From Lachnospiraceae bacterium (GTDB taxonomy: Bacteria > Bacillota > Clostridia > Lachnospirales > Lachnospiraceae): 64,000 bases of DNA. Where the stretch lies: NCBI GenBank assembly GCA_015258065.1, contig JABZIZ010000009.1:38469-102468 (forward strand). The letters are read 5' to 3'. Each line of letters opens with the position of its first letter. Within the stretch, counting starts at the first letter, position 1. This document shows, piece after piece, positions 15,219-24,493 of this stretch. A program made the position numbers and the translations under genes. Below the pieces are notes generated by a model. That model did no database searches, was not told the origin of the DNA, and was given only the letters and a program-made list of their open reading frames with translations.

Positions 15219-16543
15219 AGATTCAGATAGATAAGGAGCGACCCTGCATCTACGATGGTCGTGATCAGAGGCGAAGCCATCAGCGCCGGATCCATCTTTA
15301 ATTTCTCCGCAATCAAAGGAAGCACGCCGCCGATCGACTTTGCCATGAGCACCGTGCAGATCATCGCCATGGCAACCGTCCAAGCCACCATCTCATGTCC
15401 CGGATACTGAATGGAGAGCCGGATAAAGTTGATGAGTCCCAGTATCACACCGCATATAACGGCAACCCGGATTTCTTTCCATAAGACCTTGAAAAAATCT
15501 GCAATCCCGATTTCATGCAGGGCAATTCCGCGAATGACCAGGGTGGAAGACTGGCTTCCGGCATTGCCGCCCGTGTCGGTTAACATCGGGATGAAGGTGA
15601 TGAGAAGGGGCAGAGCGGTCAACTCATCCTGAAATTTTCCCAAAATCCCGCCGGAAACCATATCGGAAATCATGAGAACCAGAAGCCAGACAATGCGGTT
15701 CCTGGCCATTTTTACCACAGGTGTCTTCAGATACGGCTGGTCCTCCGGTGCGGTGGCGGCGAGCTTTTGGAAGTCCTCTGTCGTTTCCTCCGTCAGTACG
15801 TCGATGGCGTCATCGACGGTAATGATACCCACCAGCCTATCTTCCTGGTCCAAAACGGGAAGCGCGGTAAAATCGTAACGATCGAAGAGTTTCGCTGCGA
15901 TCTCCCTGTCATCCGTCGTGTGTACGGAAATCACGTTTTTTTCCATGATTTCTCCCACGGTGGCATGCTTTTTACAAAGAAGCATTTCCCGCACCGTGAT
16001 CACACCGATCAGTTTCTGCCTCTTTTCTGTCACATAGCAGGTATACACATCTTCTCGATCGTCTCCATGCGCCTGAATCCAACGAATGGCATCCAACACG
16101 GACATGTCTTCTTTGAGCTTGACGAACTCGGTGGTCATCACCGCACCGGCGCTGTCATCCGGATATTGCAGCAGCTGATTCATCTCTTTCCTGGCTTCCG
16201 GACTGACATGAGAAAGCACATCTCTGACCACATTGGCAGGCATTTCTTCCAACAAGTCTACGGCATCATCCGTATACATCTGCTGCAACACATCCTGTAC
16301 TTCCTGTGCCGTAAAATTGGTGAGAAGCTTCTGCTGCTCGGAGGGCTCCATCTCACTAAACGTCTCTGCGGCAAGGTCTTTTGGCAAAATACGAAAAAGA
16401 ATAATCCTGGTTTCGTCCGGAACCTTTCCCAGAATTTCCGCCACATCCACAGGTTGCAGTTCGAGAAGTTTCTTTTTGAGTGCCGGCAGATCATGGTTTT
16501 TTAGAAGTGCTTCCAACTCTTCCAAAAAGGTCTCTGTTGTCAT
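15194..16543 (-). CDS. mgtE: Magnesium transporter MgtE
   Basis: A 449-residue Mg2+ channel/transporter. An N-terminal helical superhelix (about 1-125) is followed by two CBS domains (about 130-250, with CHTTDDREIAAKLFDRYDF-like and GIITVDDAIDV blocks) that gate the pore by sensing cytosolic Mg2+, then five membrane helices beginning RNRIVWLLVLMISDMVSG and including the conserved TDTGGNAGSQSSTLVIRG in two parts. ATG 16543 (MTTETFLEELEALL) fits the family and has AGAGGG upstream; a longer frame would read through the tRNA gene and is rejected. There is no M-box leader upstream; a terminator and tRNA-Ala lie there instead. Confidence 0.95.
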   Translation of the reverse strand: MTTETFLEELEALLKNHDLPALKKKLLELQPVDVAEILGKVPDETRIILFRILPKDLAAETFSEMEPSEQQKLLTNFTAQEVQDVLQQMYTDDAVDLLEEMPANVVRDVLSHVSPEARKEMNQLLQYPDDSAGAVMTTEFVKLKEDMSVLDAIRWIQAHGDDREDVYTCYVTEKRQKLIGVITVREMLLCKKHATVGEIMEKNVISVHTTDDREIAAKLFDRYDFTALPVLDQEDRLVGIITVDDAIDVLTEETTEDFQKLAATAPEDQPYLKTPVVKMARNRIVWLLVLMISDMVSGGILGKFQDELTALPLLITFIPMLTDTGGNAGSQSSTLVIRGIALHEIGIADFFKVLWKEIRVAVICGVILGLINFIRLSIQYPGHEMVAWTVAMAMICTVLMAKSIGGVLPLIAEKLKMDPALMASPLITTIVDAGSLLIYLNLAKMFLPI

Positions 16544-16583
16544 CGCATTCCCTCTCTTTCCCATCTTTTTATACAAAGAGAAA

Positions 16584-16617
16584 TCTCCGGAATCCAAAAT
16601 ACGTAGGACTCCGGAGA
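16584..16617 (-). terminator. Terminator downstream of tRNA-Ala
   Basis: TCTCCGGAATCC (16584-16595) pairs with GGACTCCGGAGA (16606-16617) with one mismatch; a U-rich stretch follows on the minus strand. Confidence 0.65.
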
Positions 16618-16625
16618 CCAGTGTA

Positions 16626-16698
16626 TGGAGCATAAGGGATTCGAACCCTCGACCTCCTCCATGCCATGGAGACGCGCTCCCAACTGCGCTAATGCCCC
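16626..16698 (-). tRNA. tRNA-Ala (anticodon GGC)
   Basis: A 73-base cloverleaf: acceptor GGGGCAT / ATGCTCC, D-arm GCGC/GCGC, anticodon stem TCTCC/GGAGG with loop ATGGCAT giving GGC, T-arm GAGGG-TTCGAAT-CCCTT, discriminator A. The G3-U70 wobble pair, the main identity element for alanyl-tRNA synthetase, is present. CCA is not encoded. Confidence 0.96.
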
Positions 16699-16712
16699 GT
16701 GCAAACAGTGGA

Positions 16713-16741
16713 ATTATAACAGATTTCTCCCCATGACACAA
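16713..16741 (-). promoter_or_regulatory. Predicted promoter of tRNA-Ala
   Basis: TTGTGT (16741-16736) and a consensus TATAAT (16718-16713) 17 bp apart, about 15 bp before the mature 5' end. Confidence 0.65.
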
Positions 16742-16782
16742 GAACTATTTTTCAGTCATTATCAATGACCATGATCAATGCG

Positions 16783-17334
16783 CTACAGCCAATGCTCTCT
16801 GCGCATCAGAGGAAGCAGCATCCGATCCACTGCCGTCAGGAGCACAAACATCACCAGTGTATCGATTGGCCACATGACTAAATTTCTAAGTGCCCGCATC
16901 GGGAGGATCTTTTCCAGCGCACTTCCGTACAGAACAGACAGCAAAAACGTATTCATACAGATATTGCAGACGAGTTTGACGATGAACTGGGAAAGGGCAA
17001 CGCGCCAAAGCTTTAACGGTTTTTCAAAAAGAAAATAGCCATAAATCACGGAAGCAACAATCGGTACCAGGGTAAAAGCAGGCTGAAAGGTTCCGTCCGG
17101 CTTAATGATAAATTTCACCACATCCATCACGGCACCGAACAACGCACCGACCGCCGGTCCGAAAAGATAGTCGATCAACCGGTTCGGCAGGCCGGAAAAT
17201 CCGATTTTCACAAAGGGATTCAGTGCTACCGCAAACTGATCCAAAACGATGGCAAGCGCCCCCATCAAACCGCAGAACACCTGTACACGAAGATTTTTAA
17301 GTCGAAAACAGGATTTCATCCAAATCTTTGTCAT
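16783..17334 (-). CDS. folT: Folate-family ECF transporter S component
   Basis: A 184-residue polytopic protein with about six membrane spans. GFSGLPNRLIDYLFGP, GAVMDVVKFII-KPDGTF and AFTLVPIVASVIYGYFL match the folate-binding subunit FolT of energy-coupling factor transporters, which captures folate or derivatives and works with a shared EcfAA'T module not present in this window. ATG 17334 is favoured because GGGAGA lies five bases upstream; ATG 17346 has a weaker site. It is the last gene of the purL-der-plsY-gpsA-folT run, 24 bases after gpsA. Folate supply suits the neighbouring purine synthesis (inference). Confidence 0.85.
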   Translation of the reverse strand: MTKIWMKSCFRLKNLRVQVFCGLMGALAIVLDQFAVALNPFVKIGFSGLPNRLIDYLFGPAVGALFGAVMDVVKFIIKPDGTFQPAFTLVPIVASVIYGYFLFEKPLKLWRVALSQFIVKLVCNICMNTFLLSVLYGSALEKILPMRALRNLVMWPIDTLVMFVLLTAVDRMLLPLMRREHWL

Positions 17335-17358
17335 GTTGTCTCCCATCAAAATCCGGTT

Positions 17359-18489
17359 TTACCGAATACGAAATTGCTGATATTCCTTCTGTTCCTCGCT
17401 TCCCTGCCAAACAAGGGAAACACTCTCCGCTTTCTTGTCCCTAAGCATTAAATCTCTCACACTCTCTTCCGGGGACTTTCCCTGAAAGAGAACGGCATTG
17501 ACTTCTTCCACGATCGGCATCGGGACCTGATATTTTCTGGAGAGATCAAGCGCAGCTTTGGCGGAGAAAACGCCTTCCACCACCTGCTTCACTTCCCGCA
17601 TCGCTTCCTCAGGCGTTGCTCCCTGCCCGATCCGTTTCCCTGCCCTGTGATTTCTGGAATGTTCCGAAGTACAGGTTACGATCAAATCTCCAATGCCCGA
17701 AAGGCCGGTAAAGGTCATGAATTCCCCCCCCATGGCCATCCCCAGTTTTGTAATCTCATAAATTCCTCTGGTGATCAGCGCCGCCCTCGTATTGTCGCCG
17801 TACCCCAGTCCGTCTGCAATTCCCGCCCCCAGTGCAATAACATTTTTCAGAGCGGCACCCAGTTCGATTCCCAGCATATCCGGACTGATATAGACACGGA
17901 ACGTCTCATTCATAAAGACATTTTGCAGGAAGCGGGCATCTGTCAAAGTCCTTGCGCCTACCACAATCGTGGTCGGCATTCCCCTTCCAACTTCTTCCGC
18001 ATGAGAAGGTCCGGAGAGGACGGAAATGGCAAATCCGGGCAATTCTTCTTCCAACACCTCAGACATCGTTTTCAGGCTTCCGTCTTCAATACCCTTCGTG
18101 CAATTCACGATCTGTGGACGTCGTACTTCTCTCCCCTCCTGCTTCTTTAAAGACAAGCTACCCTTGCCGCTTTGGGAAAAAGAATCCGTCTCTAAAATAT
18201 GACGAAGTTCTCTTGCCGTCTCCCTAATCGTCCTGGACGGCACAACCATTACAATCACATCCTTCTGTTTGACCACCTCTTGTAAATCAGAGGAAAAGGA
18301 TACCGTATCTTTAAGAATGACACCCGGCAATTTTTCTCTGTTCTCGTGCAGTCTTGCAAATTCTTCCGCATGCTTTGCCGAACGTGTAAAGACGCTGACC
18401 CTGTGTCCATTATTGGAAAGCACATACGCAAGCGCCATTCCCCAGCTTCCGGCGCCCACAACCGCAATATTCAAGTGTTCCTCCTGCAT
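17359..18489 (-). CDS. gpsA: Glycerol-3-phosphate dehydrogenase [NAD(P)+]
   Basis: A 376-residue cytoplasmic enzyme that reduces dihydroxyacetone phosphate to sn-glycerol-3-phosphate for phospholipid synthesis. The N-terminal Rossmann motif GAGSWGMALA is at about residues 12-21; the catalytic region has LSGPSHAEEVGRG, GAALKNVIALGAGI with the catalytic Lys, and GLSGIGDLIVTC with RNHRAGKRIGQG. It is about 40 residues longer than usual, mainly through a Ser/Lys/Glu-rich insert (near DSFSQSGKGSLSLKKQEG) before the NCTKGIE block and an extended C-terminus. ATG 18489 follows GGGAGAGAA. It sits directly after plsY, the next step in the same pathway. Confidence 0.95.
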   Translation of the reverse strand: MQEEHLNIAVVGAGSWGMALAYVLSNNGHRVSVFTRSAKHAEEFARLHENREKLPGVILKDTVSFSSDLQEVVKQKDVIVMVVPSRTIRETARELRHILETDSFSQSGKGSLSLKKQEGREVRRPQIVNCTKGIEDGSLKTMSEVLEEELPGFAISVLSGPSHAEEVGRGMPTTIVVGARTLTDARFLQNVFMNETFRVYISPDMLGIELGAALKNVIALGAGIADGLGYGDNTRAALITRGIYEITKLGMAMGGEFMTFTGLSGIGDLIVTCTSEHSRNHRAGKRIGQGATPEEAMREVKQVVEGVFSAKAALDLSRKYQVPMPIVEEVNAVLFQGKSPEESVRDLMLRDKKAESVSLVWQGSEEQKEYQQFRIR

Positions 18490-18521
18490 TTTCTCTCCCT
18501 CACAAGCCCGCGATACAAGGA

Positions 18522-19175
18522 TCAGCTTACCTTGTTCTTCTTGAAAATATAGGTTTTGCGCTCCGATCCTGTAAGCAGCTTTCTAATATTTCCCCTATGC
18601 TGCCAAAAAGCAAGAAGCATCATGACGAAAATCAAGCCGTAGAGCTCCGGCAAATGTCCCCCTAAACTACCGTATAAGTGAAGCACCTGTCCCTCGAAAA
18701 CGATGCTGATGAACATGACAACCATGAGCGTTAAAGAGGCAAAAGAAACATAATGCGTCAGCCAAAACGGCACCAGAAACGCAATGAAATTCACCGGAAT
18801 CAGCGTGGGATGAAAGGCAATGATAAAACCGCTGGTCGTTGCAATTCCTTTTCCCCCCTTAAAATGACGGTAGAAGGGAAAATTGTGACCAAGCACGGCC
18901 CCGAACCCCGTCCACGCCTTAAAGAGGTAGAGGAGTTCCGGATTTTGTCTGGACAAAAGATGTCCCACAAGGACAATCGGTAGAATCACCTTTAACATAT
19001 CCCCGATCAGCACCGTAAATCCCGCTTTCGGGCCCATGATCCGCATCATATTGGTTGTGCCGGCATTGCCCGACCCCTGCTTCGTAATATCCACATGCAT
19101 GATTTTTCCAAGTGCGATCGCCGTGTTAAAAAGACCGCAGCCATAACCGATCAACAGACATAAAACCCGAAACAT
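18522..19175 (-). CDS. plsY: Acyl-phosphate:glycerol-3-phosphate acyltransferase PlsY
   Basis: A 217-residue integral membrane enzyme (five to seven spans) that acylates glycerol-3-phosphate from acyl phosphate, the first step of phosphatidic acid formation. The three PlsY motifs are visible: GSGNAGTTNMMR, FPFYRHFKGGKGIATT and HRGNIRKLLTGSE. ATG 19175 has AGGAGG upstream; upstream residues in the frame do not match the family. It lies between der and gpsA, and GpsA makes its substrate. Confidence 0.95.
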   Translation of the reverse strand: MFRVLCLLIGYGCGLFNTAIALGKIMHVDITKQGSGNAGTTNMMRIMGPKAGFTVLIGDMLKVILPIVLVGHLLSRQNPELLYLFKAWTGFGAVLGHNFPFYRHFKGGKGIATTSGFIIAFHPTLIPVNFIAFLVPFWLTHYVSFASLTLMVVMFISIVFEGQVLHLYGSLGGHLPELYGLIFVMMLLAFWQHRGNIRKLLTGSERKTYIFKKNKVS

Positions 19176-19244
19176 TTCTTCTCCTCCTGCCACAAAACTC
19201 TCGTCCACATCCTCTCATGTCCGGCTTTGTTTCCATTTACCTCT

Positions 19245-20576
19245 TTAGATCTCTTTTCGGCTCTTTTCCCGCACAAGAAAACGTAGCGGTGTCCCCTGAA
19301 AGCCGAATGTTTTTCTGATTTGATTCTCAATATACCTCGTATAAGAGAAGTGCATTAACTCTTTATCATTGACAAAAAGCACAAAGGTCGGCGGTTTGAC
19401 TGCTACCTGCGTCATGTAATAAATGCGCAGCAACTTTCCTTTGTCCGAAGGTGGCTGCTGCATGACCATGGCTTGCGTCAAAACCTCATTCAACAAACCG
19501 GTCGGTACGCGTCTGGCATGATTTTCACTCACCGCATCAATCAGGTCATAAAGCTTCGTTAACCTCTGTCCGCTCTTTGCGGAAACAAAAAGGATTTCTG
19601 CATAAGGTGCAAAAGCAAGAGTCTGACGAATTTGATCCGAAAACTCTTTCACCGTATGATTGTCCTTTTCCACCAGATCCCATTTATTGACGGCAATGAT
19701 CATCGCCTTTCCCCTCTCATGGGCAATACCGGCGATTTTTGCATCCTGCTCCGTGACTCCTTCCTCTGCATCAATGACGAGAATACAGACATCCGCCCTC
19801 TCGACCGCTGAAACGGAACGGATAATCATAAAGCGTTCCAACTCCTCCTTGATCTTGTTCTTGCGCCTCAATCCCGCCGTGTCGATAAAAATATAATTTC
19901 TCCCATGATACTGCACGGGCGTATCTACGGCATCTCTGGTCGTTCCGGCGATATCGGAAACAATCAATCTGTTTGTCCCGATCAATTTATTGATGATCGA
20001 AGACTTCCCCACGTTCGGCTTTCCGATGATCGCAACAGAAACTGCATTCTCTTCTTCCTCCTCCCTCGTCTCTTTCGGAAAAAGAGTGGTGATTTCTTCT
20101 AACAGATCGCCGATACCGAGTCGCCCCGCTGCACTGATGGGGTGCGGATCTCCGATGCCAAGTTGATAGAACTCATAGGTATCCAGCATCTCCTTCTGAA
20201 AATTGTCCACCTTGTTCACTGCCAGAACGACCGGCTTCCCGGACTTTCGAAGCAGATCGGCAACCCTGTGGTCGGCATCGGTAGGTCCCTGCTTGACATC
20301 ACAGAGAAAGAGAATGACATCCGCTGTTTCAATGGCAATCTCTGCCTGCTCTCTCATCTGTGACAAAATGATATCCTTGCTGTCCGGCTCAATTCCGCCG
20401 GTATCAATCAAGGTAAAGGATTGGTTCAGCCACTCTACATCCTGATAAATACGGTCTCTGGTAATACCCGGCGTATCTTTGACAATCGAAATATCCTTCC
20501 CTGCCAGTGCGTTAAAGAGGGTGGACTTCCCGACGTTTGGCCTTCCAATCACCGCAACAATATTTTTTCTTTTCAT
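19245..20576 (-). CDS. der: Ribosome biogenesis GTPase Der (EngA)
   Basis: A 443-residue protein with two tandem GTPase domains and a C-terminal KH-like domain; it helps assemble the 50S subunit. G1 motifs are GRPNVGKST (about residue 11) and GKPNVGKSS (near 187), G3 motifs DTGGI and DTAGLRRKNK, and G4 motifs NKVD and NKWD. The KH-like part contains RIYYMTQVAVKPPTFVLFVN. ATG 20576 gives the family start MKRKNIVAVIGRPNVG; the ribosome site is weak, and the gene begins only 13 bases after purL, so coupling is likely. Confidence 0.96.
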   Translation of the reverse strand: MKRKNIVAVIGRPNVGKSTLFNALAGKDISIVKDTPGITRDRIYQDVEWLNQSFTLIDTGGIEPDSKDIILSQMREQAEIAIETADVILFLCDVKQGPTDADHRVADLLRKSGKPVVLAVNKVDNFQKEMLDTYEFYQLGIGDPHPISAAGRLGIGDLLEEITTLFPKETREEEEENAVSVAIIGKPNVGKSSIINKLIGTNRLIVSDIAGTTRDAVDTPVQYHGRNYIFIDTAGLRRKNKIKEELERFMIIRSVSAVERADVCILVIDAEEGVTEQDAKIAGIAHERGKAMIIAVNKWDLVEKDNHTVKEFSDQIRQTLAFAPYAEILFVSAKSGQRLTKLYDLIDAVSENHARRVPTGLLNEVLTQAMVMQQPPSDKGKLLRIYYMTQVAVKPPTFVLFVNDKELMHFSYTRYIENQIRKTFGFQGTPLRFLVREKSRKEI

Positions 20577-20589
20577 AACCGTTTTCCCG

Positions 20590-23500
20590 TCAATCTGCAA
20601 AATACCGAACACCGGCTTCAAAAATTCGAAGATTCTGATTGCCGGTAATATTACAAGCAACGCCTCTTCCCCTGCGTTCCGCATGCGCCATCTTTCCATA
20701 GCAACGACCGTCCGGGGAGGTAATGCCCTCAATTGCAAAATAAGATCCGTTCAAATTATAAGCGTCATCCATGCTGATACGACCGTCCGGCATGCAGTAC
20801 TGTGTGGCCACCTGTCCTCTTTCAAACAGCTTTTGGATTCCTTCTGCGGGACCTACGAATCTGCCCTCTCCGTGTGACACCGGATTGACATAAACCCCGC
20901 CTTCTTCCGCCAGGGAAAGCCAGGGAGAGAGATTGGAAACCACTTTCAAGTGAGCCATGTGTGAAATATGACGTCCTAAGGTGTTATTGGTCAAAGTGAC
21001 CGAATTCTCTTTCTGTCCCCAGATATCTCCATAAGGCACCAGACCGAGTTTGACCATTGCCTGAAAACCGTTGCAGATGCCAAGCGCCAGTCCGTCTCTT
21101 TCATGCAACAACCGTTCCACCGCCAGTTTCATCCGTTCATTTCGAAAAGCAGTTGCAAAGAATTTGGCGCTTCCATCCGGCTCATCTCCCGCTGAAAATC
21201 CCCCGGGAAACATAATGATCTGTGCCTGATCAATGGCTTTTTCGAAGCAGGAGACAGATTCTCTAATATCGGTCGCATCCCGGTTTCTAAAAATCTGAAT
21301 ATCCGTGATGGCCCCAGCCTCTTCAAAAGCGGCTGCAGAATCATATTCACAGTTGGTTCCGGGAAAGACCGGAATGAACACTCTGGGCTTTGCCATCTTG
21401 TGCTTGCAAATATAGACTTGATCCGTGTGAAAGACCTTGGTCTTTACTTCTTCTGCATCGACGGAAGCCGTTGTCGGAAAAACTTTTTCCAGCTTTGAAG
21501 TCCAGGATGCAAGCGCCTCTTCCATGGAGACACGACTCTTCCCGAACACAAAGTCAGACTTTGTGGTGAGTTCTGCCACCTTTCTTGCTCCCTCTATCTG
21601 CAGAATAGAAGAAAGGGCTGAAGCCTCTACTTCTGCAAGGAGGTTGCCGGTTGCATTGACAAACAGGTCTTTTTCCTCCAGTTCATCCTGAAAATGAACG
21701 CCGAACCAAGAGCCAAATGCCATCTTGGCGGCCGAAGCGGCAATCCCGTAGGCATCCTCCGCATAGCAGGAGAGAATTTTCCCTTCCCGCATCAGCGCAG
21801 TAACCGCATCATAGAGTTGCTTGACCCGCGGATAATCCGGAAGATCATAGGTATCTTTGGGAATCTGAAACTCCACGAGGAAATTCCCCGCCTTCTTGCA
21901 CTCCGGTGTCAAAAACGTTTCGCTCTTTGCGACATCTACTGCAAAGGAAACCAGGGTCGGCGGTACATGGATTTCATTAAAGGATCCTGACATGGAGTCT
22001 TTTCCTCCAATGGAGGCTATGCCAAATGCAAGCTGTGCATGCAGTGCCCCGAGGAGAGCCGCAAGAACTTCCCCCCAATCCGAAGGCACGGATCTCATCC
22101 GTCTGAAATATTCCTGAAAGGTCAGATGCAGTTTCTTATAATCTCCTCCCGATGCGACGATTTTGGATACAGACTCCAGGACCGCATAACTTGCCCCGTG
22201 GAAGGGACTCCAGGTGGAGAGATACGGATCAAAGCCGTAGCTCATCATCGTAATCACATCGCTCCCCCCCCTCAGAATGGGGAGTTTTGCCGCCATTGTC
22301 TGGATCGGGGTAAGCTGCTTTTCTCCTCCAAAGGGCATGACCACGGTCCCCGCGCCGATGGAAGCGTCGAACATCTCCGACAACCCTTTTTTCGAGCAGA
22401 CATTCAAATCGGAGAGCGTTTCCAGAAACGCCTTCTTGCTATTGCCTGCCTGCAAGGCTTCTTCTACCTTTTCCGAGGCGATCTTGTGGAAATAATTCTC
22501 CTTTGGATCCGGAAGCGTCACAAGCACTTCCTCTTCCTGTCTGGCTCCGTTGGTATTCAGAAACGCCCTGCTTAAATCGACGATTTTTTTGCCATGCCAC
22601 AACAGCACCAGCCTGGGTTCTTTCGTGACTCTCGCCACAGAGACAGCCTCCAAATTCTCCTCAGCCGCATAATGCAAGAAAGCTTCTTCATCTTTCGGGG
22701 ATACGACAACCGCCATTCGTTCCTGCGATTCGGAAATCGCCAGCTCCGTTCCGTCCAGCCCTGCGTATTTCTTGGGTACCAGATCCAGATTCACGGTCAG
22801 TCCGTCTGCCAGCTCCCCGATCGCAACCGAAACGCCGCCTGCACCGAAATCATTGCATTTCTTAATCAGGCTGCTTACCTCCGGTCTGCGGAAGAGTCGC
22901 TGAATCTTCCGTTCCGTCGGTGCGTTTCCCTTTTGCACCTCCGCACCGCAAGAGGTAAGAGAGGCGGAAGTATGTTTCTTGGAAGAGCCGGTCGCTCCGC
23001 CAATTCCGTCTCTTCCCGTGCGGCCGCCCAAAAGGATGATCACATCCTCCGGCTCCGCCTTCTTTCTCACAACGTCCTTCTGTCTGGCTGCGCCCATGAC
23101 GGCACCAATTTCCATGCGCTTTGCCACATAGCCAGGGTGATAAATTTCATCCACCAGTCCGGTTGCAAGCCCGATTTGATTGCCATAGGAGGAATATCCG
23201 TTCGCCGCCCCTTTGACCAGTCTCTTTTGTGGCAGCTTTCCCTCAAGCGTCTGCGCAACGGGAAGCGTCGGATCCGCAGCTCCCGTTACCCGCATTGCCT
23301 GATACACATAACCTCTTCCGGAAAGCGGATCCCTGATTGCTCCTCCAAGGCAGGTAGCAGCGCCTCCGAACGGCTCGATCTCCGTCGGATGGTTGTGCGT
23401 TTCATTCTTAAAAAAGACCAACCAGTTTTCTCTTATAATCCCTTTTCCATAATCCACATCTACAGGAACCACTACCGAACAGGCATTGTTCTCCTCGGAG

Positions 23501-24399
23501 TCTTCCTGATCGGTGAGTAGTCCATCCGCCTTTAACTTCTTCATTCCGGCAAGCGCCACATCCATCAGACAAATCGGATGAGAATCCTGCTTCTCCTGTC
23601 CCTGATATAGTTCTTCCCTGATCGATTGGTATTCGTGATAAGCCTCTTTGATCGGCGGCAGATAAAATCCGTCTTCAAAGTCAACCTTTTTCAATACGGT
23701 AGAAAAAGTGGTATGACGGCAGTGGTCGGACCAGTATGTATCCAATACGCGAATCTCGGTCACCGTTGGTTCCCGATGCTCCTCGTTGCGAAAATAGGTA
23801 CGAATCCAAAGAAAATCCTGATAGGTCATTGCCAGATTCAGAGATTCATACAACTCCTGAAAGGCACGGTCATCCATTTGCAAAAAACCTTGCATCAAAG
23901 CAATCTCCGCCGGCTGTTCATATACCTCCTTCAAGGTATTCGGTTTCTGTTCCTTTGCAATTCTGGAATCCACCGGGTTCATGATATAAGATTCCACTTC
24001 ATGAACCTCTTCTTCCGACAAAGCCCCGTAGAGAAGATAGGTCACAGCCGTCCTCACGATCGGTTCCTCATCCTCCTTCAAGAACCGAAGACACTGGATG
24101 GCAGAGTCCGCTCTTTGATCGAACTGTCCCGGCAGGGCTTCCACACTGAAAACATGCACTCCTTCCGGGATCTCCAGTTTTTCCTGATAAACCGTGTCCA
24201 AGGGAGGCTCTGCAAACACACAGGTTAATGCCTCTTGAAACACGGGCTCCGATACGCCTTCCACATCATAACGGATCAGGATACGCACATCCTCCACCTG
24301 CGTCAGATTCAAGAAACTCCGAAGTTCCTCCTTGACTTCCCTTGCGCGCACCGCAAAAGAAGGTTTCTTCTCTACGTAAATTCTCCGTACCTCGGTCAT
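20590..24399 (-). CDS. purL: Phosphoribosylformylglycinamidine synthase, large single-chain type
   Basis: A 1269-residue fused PurLQ enzyme that converts FGAR, glutamine and ATP to FGAM, step four of purine synthesis. It contains the N-terminal PurS-like part, two AIR-synthase-like halves with TYWSDHCRHTTFST, NETHNHPTEIEPFGGAATC in pieces and GGTGRDGIGGAT-like GGRTGRDGIGGATGSS, and a C-terminal class I glutaminase: FPGTNCEYD, GGFSAGDEPDG, LGICNGFQ with the catalytic Cys, and PVSHGEGRF with the catalytic His. This long form is usual in proteobacteria and some Clostridia, while many Firmicutes use separate PurS, PurQ and PurL. ATG 24399 has AAGGAGG four bases upstream. It starts the run with der, plsY, gpsA and folT. 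Confidence 0.97.
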   Translation of the reverse strand: MTEVRRIYVEKKPSFAVRAREVKEELRSFLNLTQVEDVRILIRYDVEGVSEPVFQEALTCVFAEPPLDTVYQEKLEIPEGVHVFSVEALPGQFDQRADSAIQCLRFLKEDEEPIVRTAVTYLLYGALSEEEVHEVESYIMNPVDSRIAKEQKPNTLKEVYEQPAEIALMQGFLQMDDRAFQELYESLNLAMTYQDFLWIRTYFRNEEHREPTVTEIRVLDTYWSDHCRHTTFSTVLKKVDFEDGFYLPPIKEAYHEYQSIREELYQGQEKQDSHPICLMDVALAGMKKLKADGLLTDQEDSEENNACSVVVPVDVDYGKGIIRENWLVFFKNETHNHPTEIEPFGGAATCLGGAIRDPLSGRGYVYQAMRVTGAADPTLPVAQTLEGKLPQKRLVKGAANGYSSYGNQIGLATGLVDEIYHPGYVAKRMEIGAVMGAARQKDVVRKKAEPEDVIILLGGRTGRDGIGGATGSSKKHTSASLTSCGAEVQKGNAPTERKIQRLFRRPEVSSLIKKCNDFGAGGVSVAIGELADGLTVNLDLVPKKYAGLDGTELAISESQERMAVVVSPKDEEAFLHYAAEENLEAVSVARVTKEPRLVLLWHGKKIVDLSRAFLNTNGARQEEEVLVTLPDPKENYFHKIASEKVEEALQAGNSKKAFLETLSDLNVCSKKGLSEMFDASIGAGTVVMPFGGEKQLTPIQTMAAKLPILRGGSDVITMMSYGFDPYLSTWSPFHGASYAVLESVSKIVASGGDYKKLHLTFQEYFRRMRSVPSDWGEVLAALLGALHAQLAFGIASIGGKDSMSGSFNEIHVPPTLVSFAVDVAKSETFLTPECKKAGNFLVEFQIPKDTYDLPDYPRVKQLYDAVTALMREGKILSCYAEDAYGIAASAAKMAFGSWFGVHFQDELEEKDLFVNATGNLLAEVEASALSSILQIEGARKVAELTTKSDFVFGKSRVSMEEALASWTSKLEKVFPTTASVDAEEVKTKVFHTDQVYICKHKMAKPRVFIPVFPGTNCEYDSAAAFEEAGAITDIQIFRNRDATDIRESVSCFEKAIDQAQIIMFPGGFSAGDEPDGSAKFFATAFRNERMKLAVERLLHERDGLALGICNGFQAMVKLGLVPYGDIWGQKENSVTLTNNTLGRHISHMAHLKVVSNLSPWLSLAEEGGVYVNPVSHGEGRFVGPAEGIQKLFERGQVATQYCMPDGRISMDDAYNLNGSYFAIEGITSPDGRCYGKMAHAERRGRGVACNITGNQNLRIFEAGVRYFAD

Positions 24400-24493
24400 G
24401 GTTCCTCCTTCCATTCTGCCAGTCGTTCTCTCGTTTGTCATTTCTGATCATTTCTTCAAAAAGGGAAAGATCCGGAAAAGGTACAACACCCTT

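Noticed and set aside
16544..16625. Possible Mg2+-sensing M-box leader before mgtE
   Set aside because: Only 82 bases separate mgtE from tRNA-Ala and they hold a simple terminator hairpin, far too short for an M-box.
16544..16741. N-terminal extension of MgtE by 66 residues
   Set aside because: The extra codons translate the tRNA-Ala gene and its terminator; the ATG at 16543 fits the family and has a ribosome site.
22594..23520. A 308-codon open frame on the plus strand opposite purL
   Set aside because: It is antisense to a strongly conserved enzyme, has no ribosome site or family motif and His/Arg/Ser-rich composition typical of a reverse-frame shadow. The same applies to plus-strand frames at 47088-47951, 10465-11181, 3260-3811 and 1720-2319.
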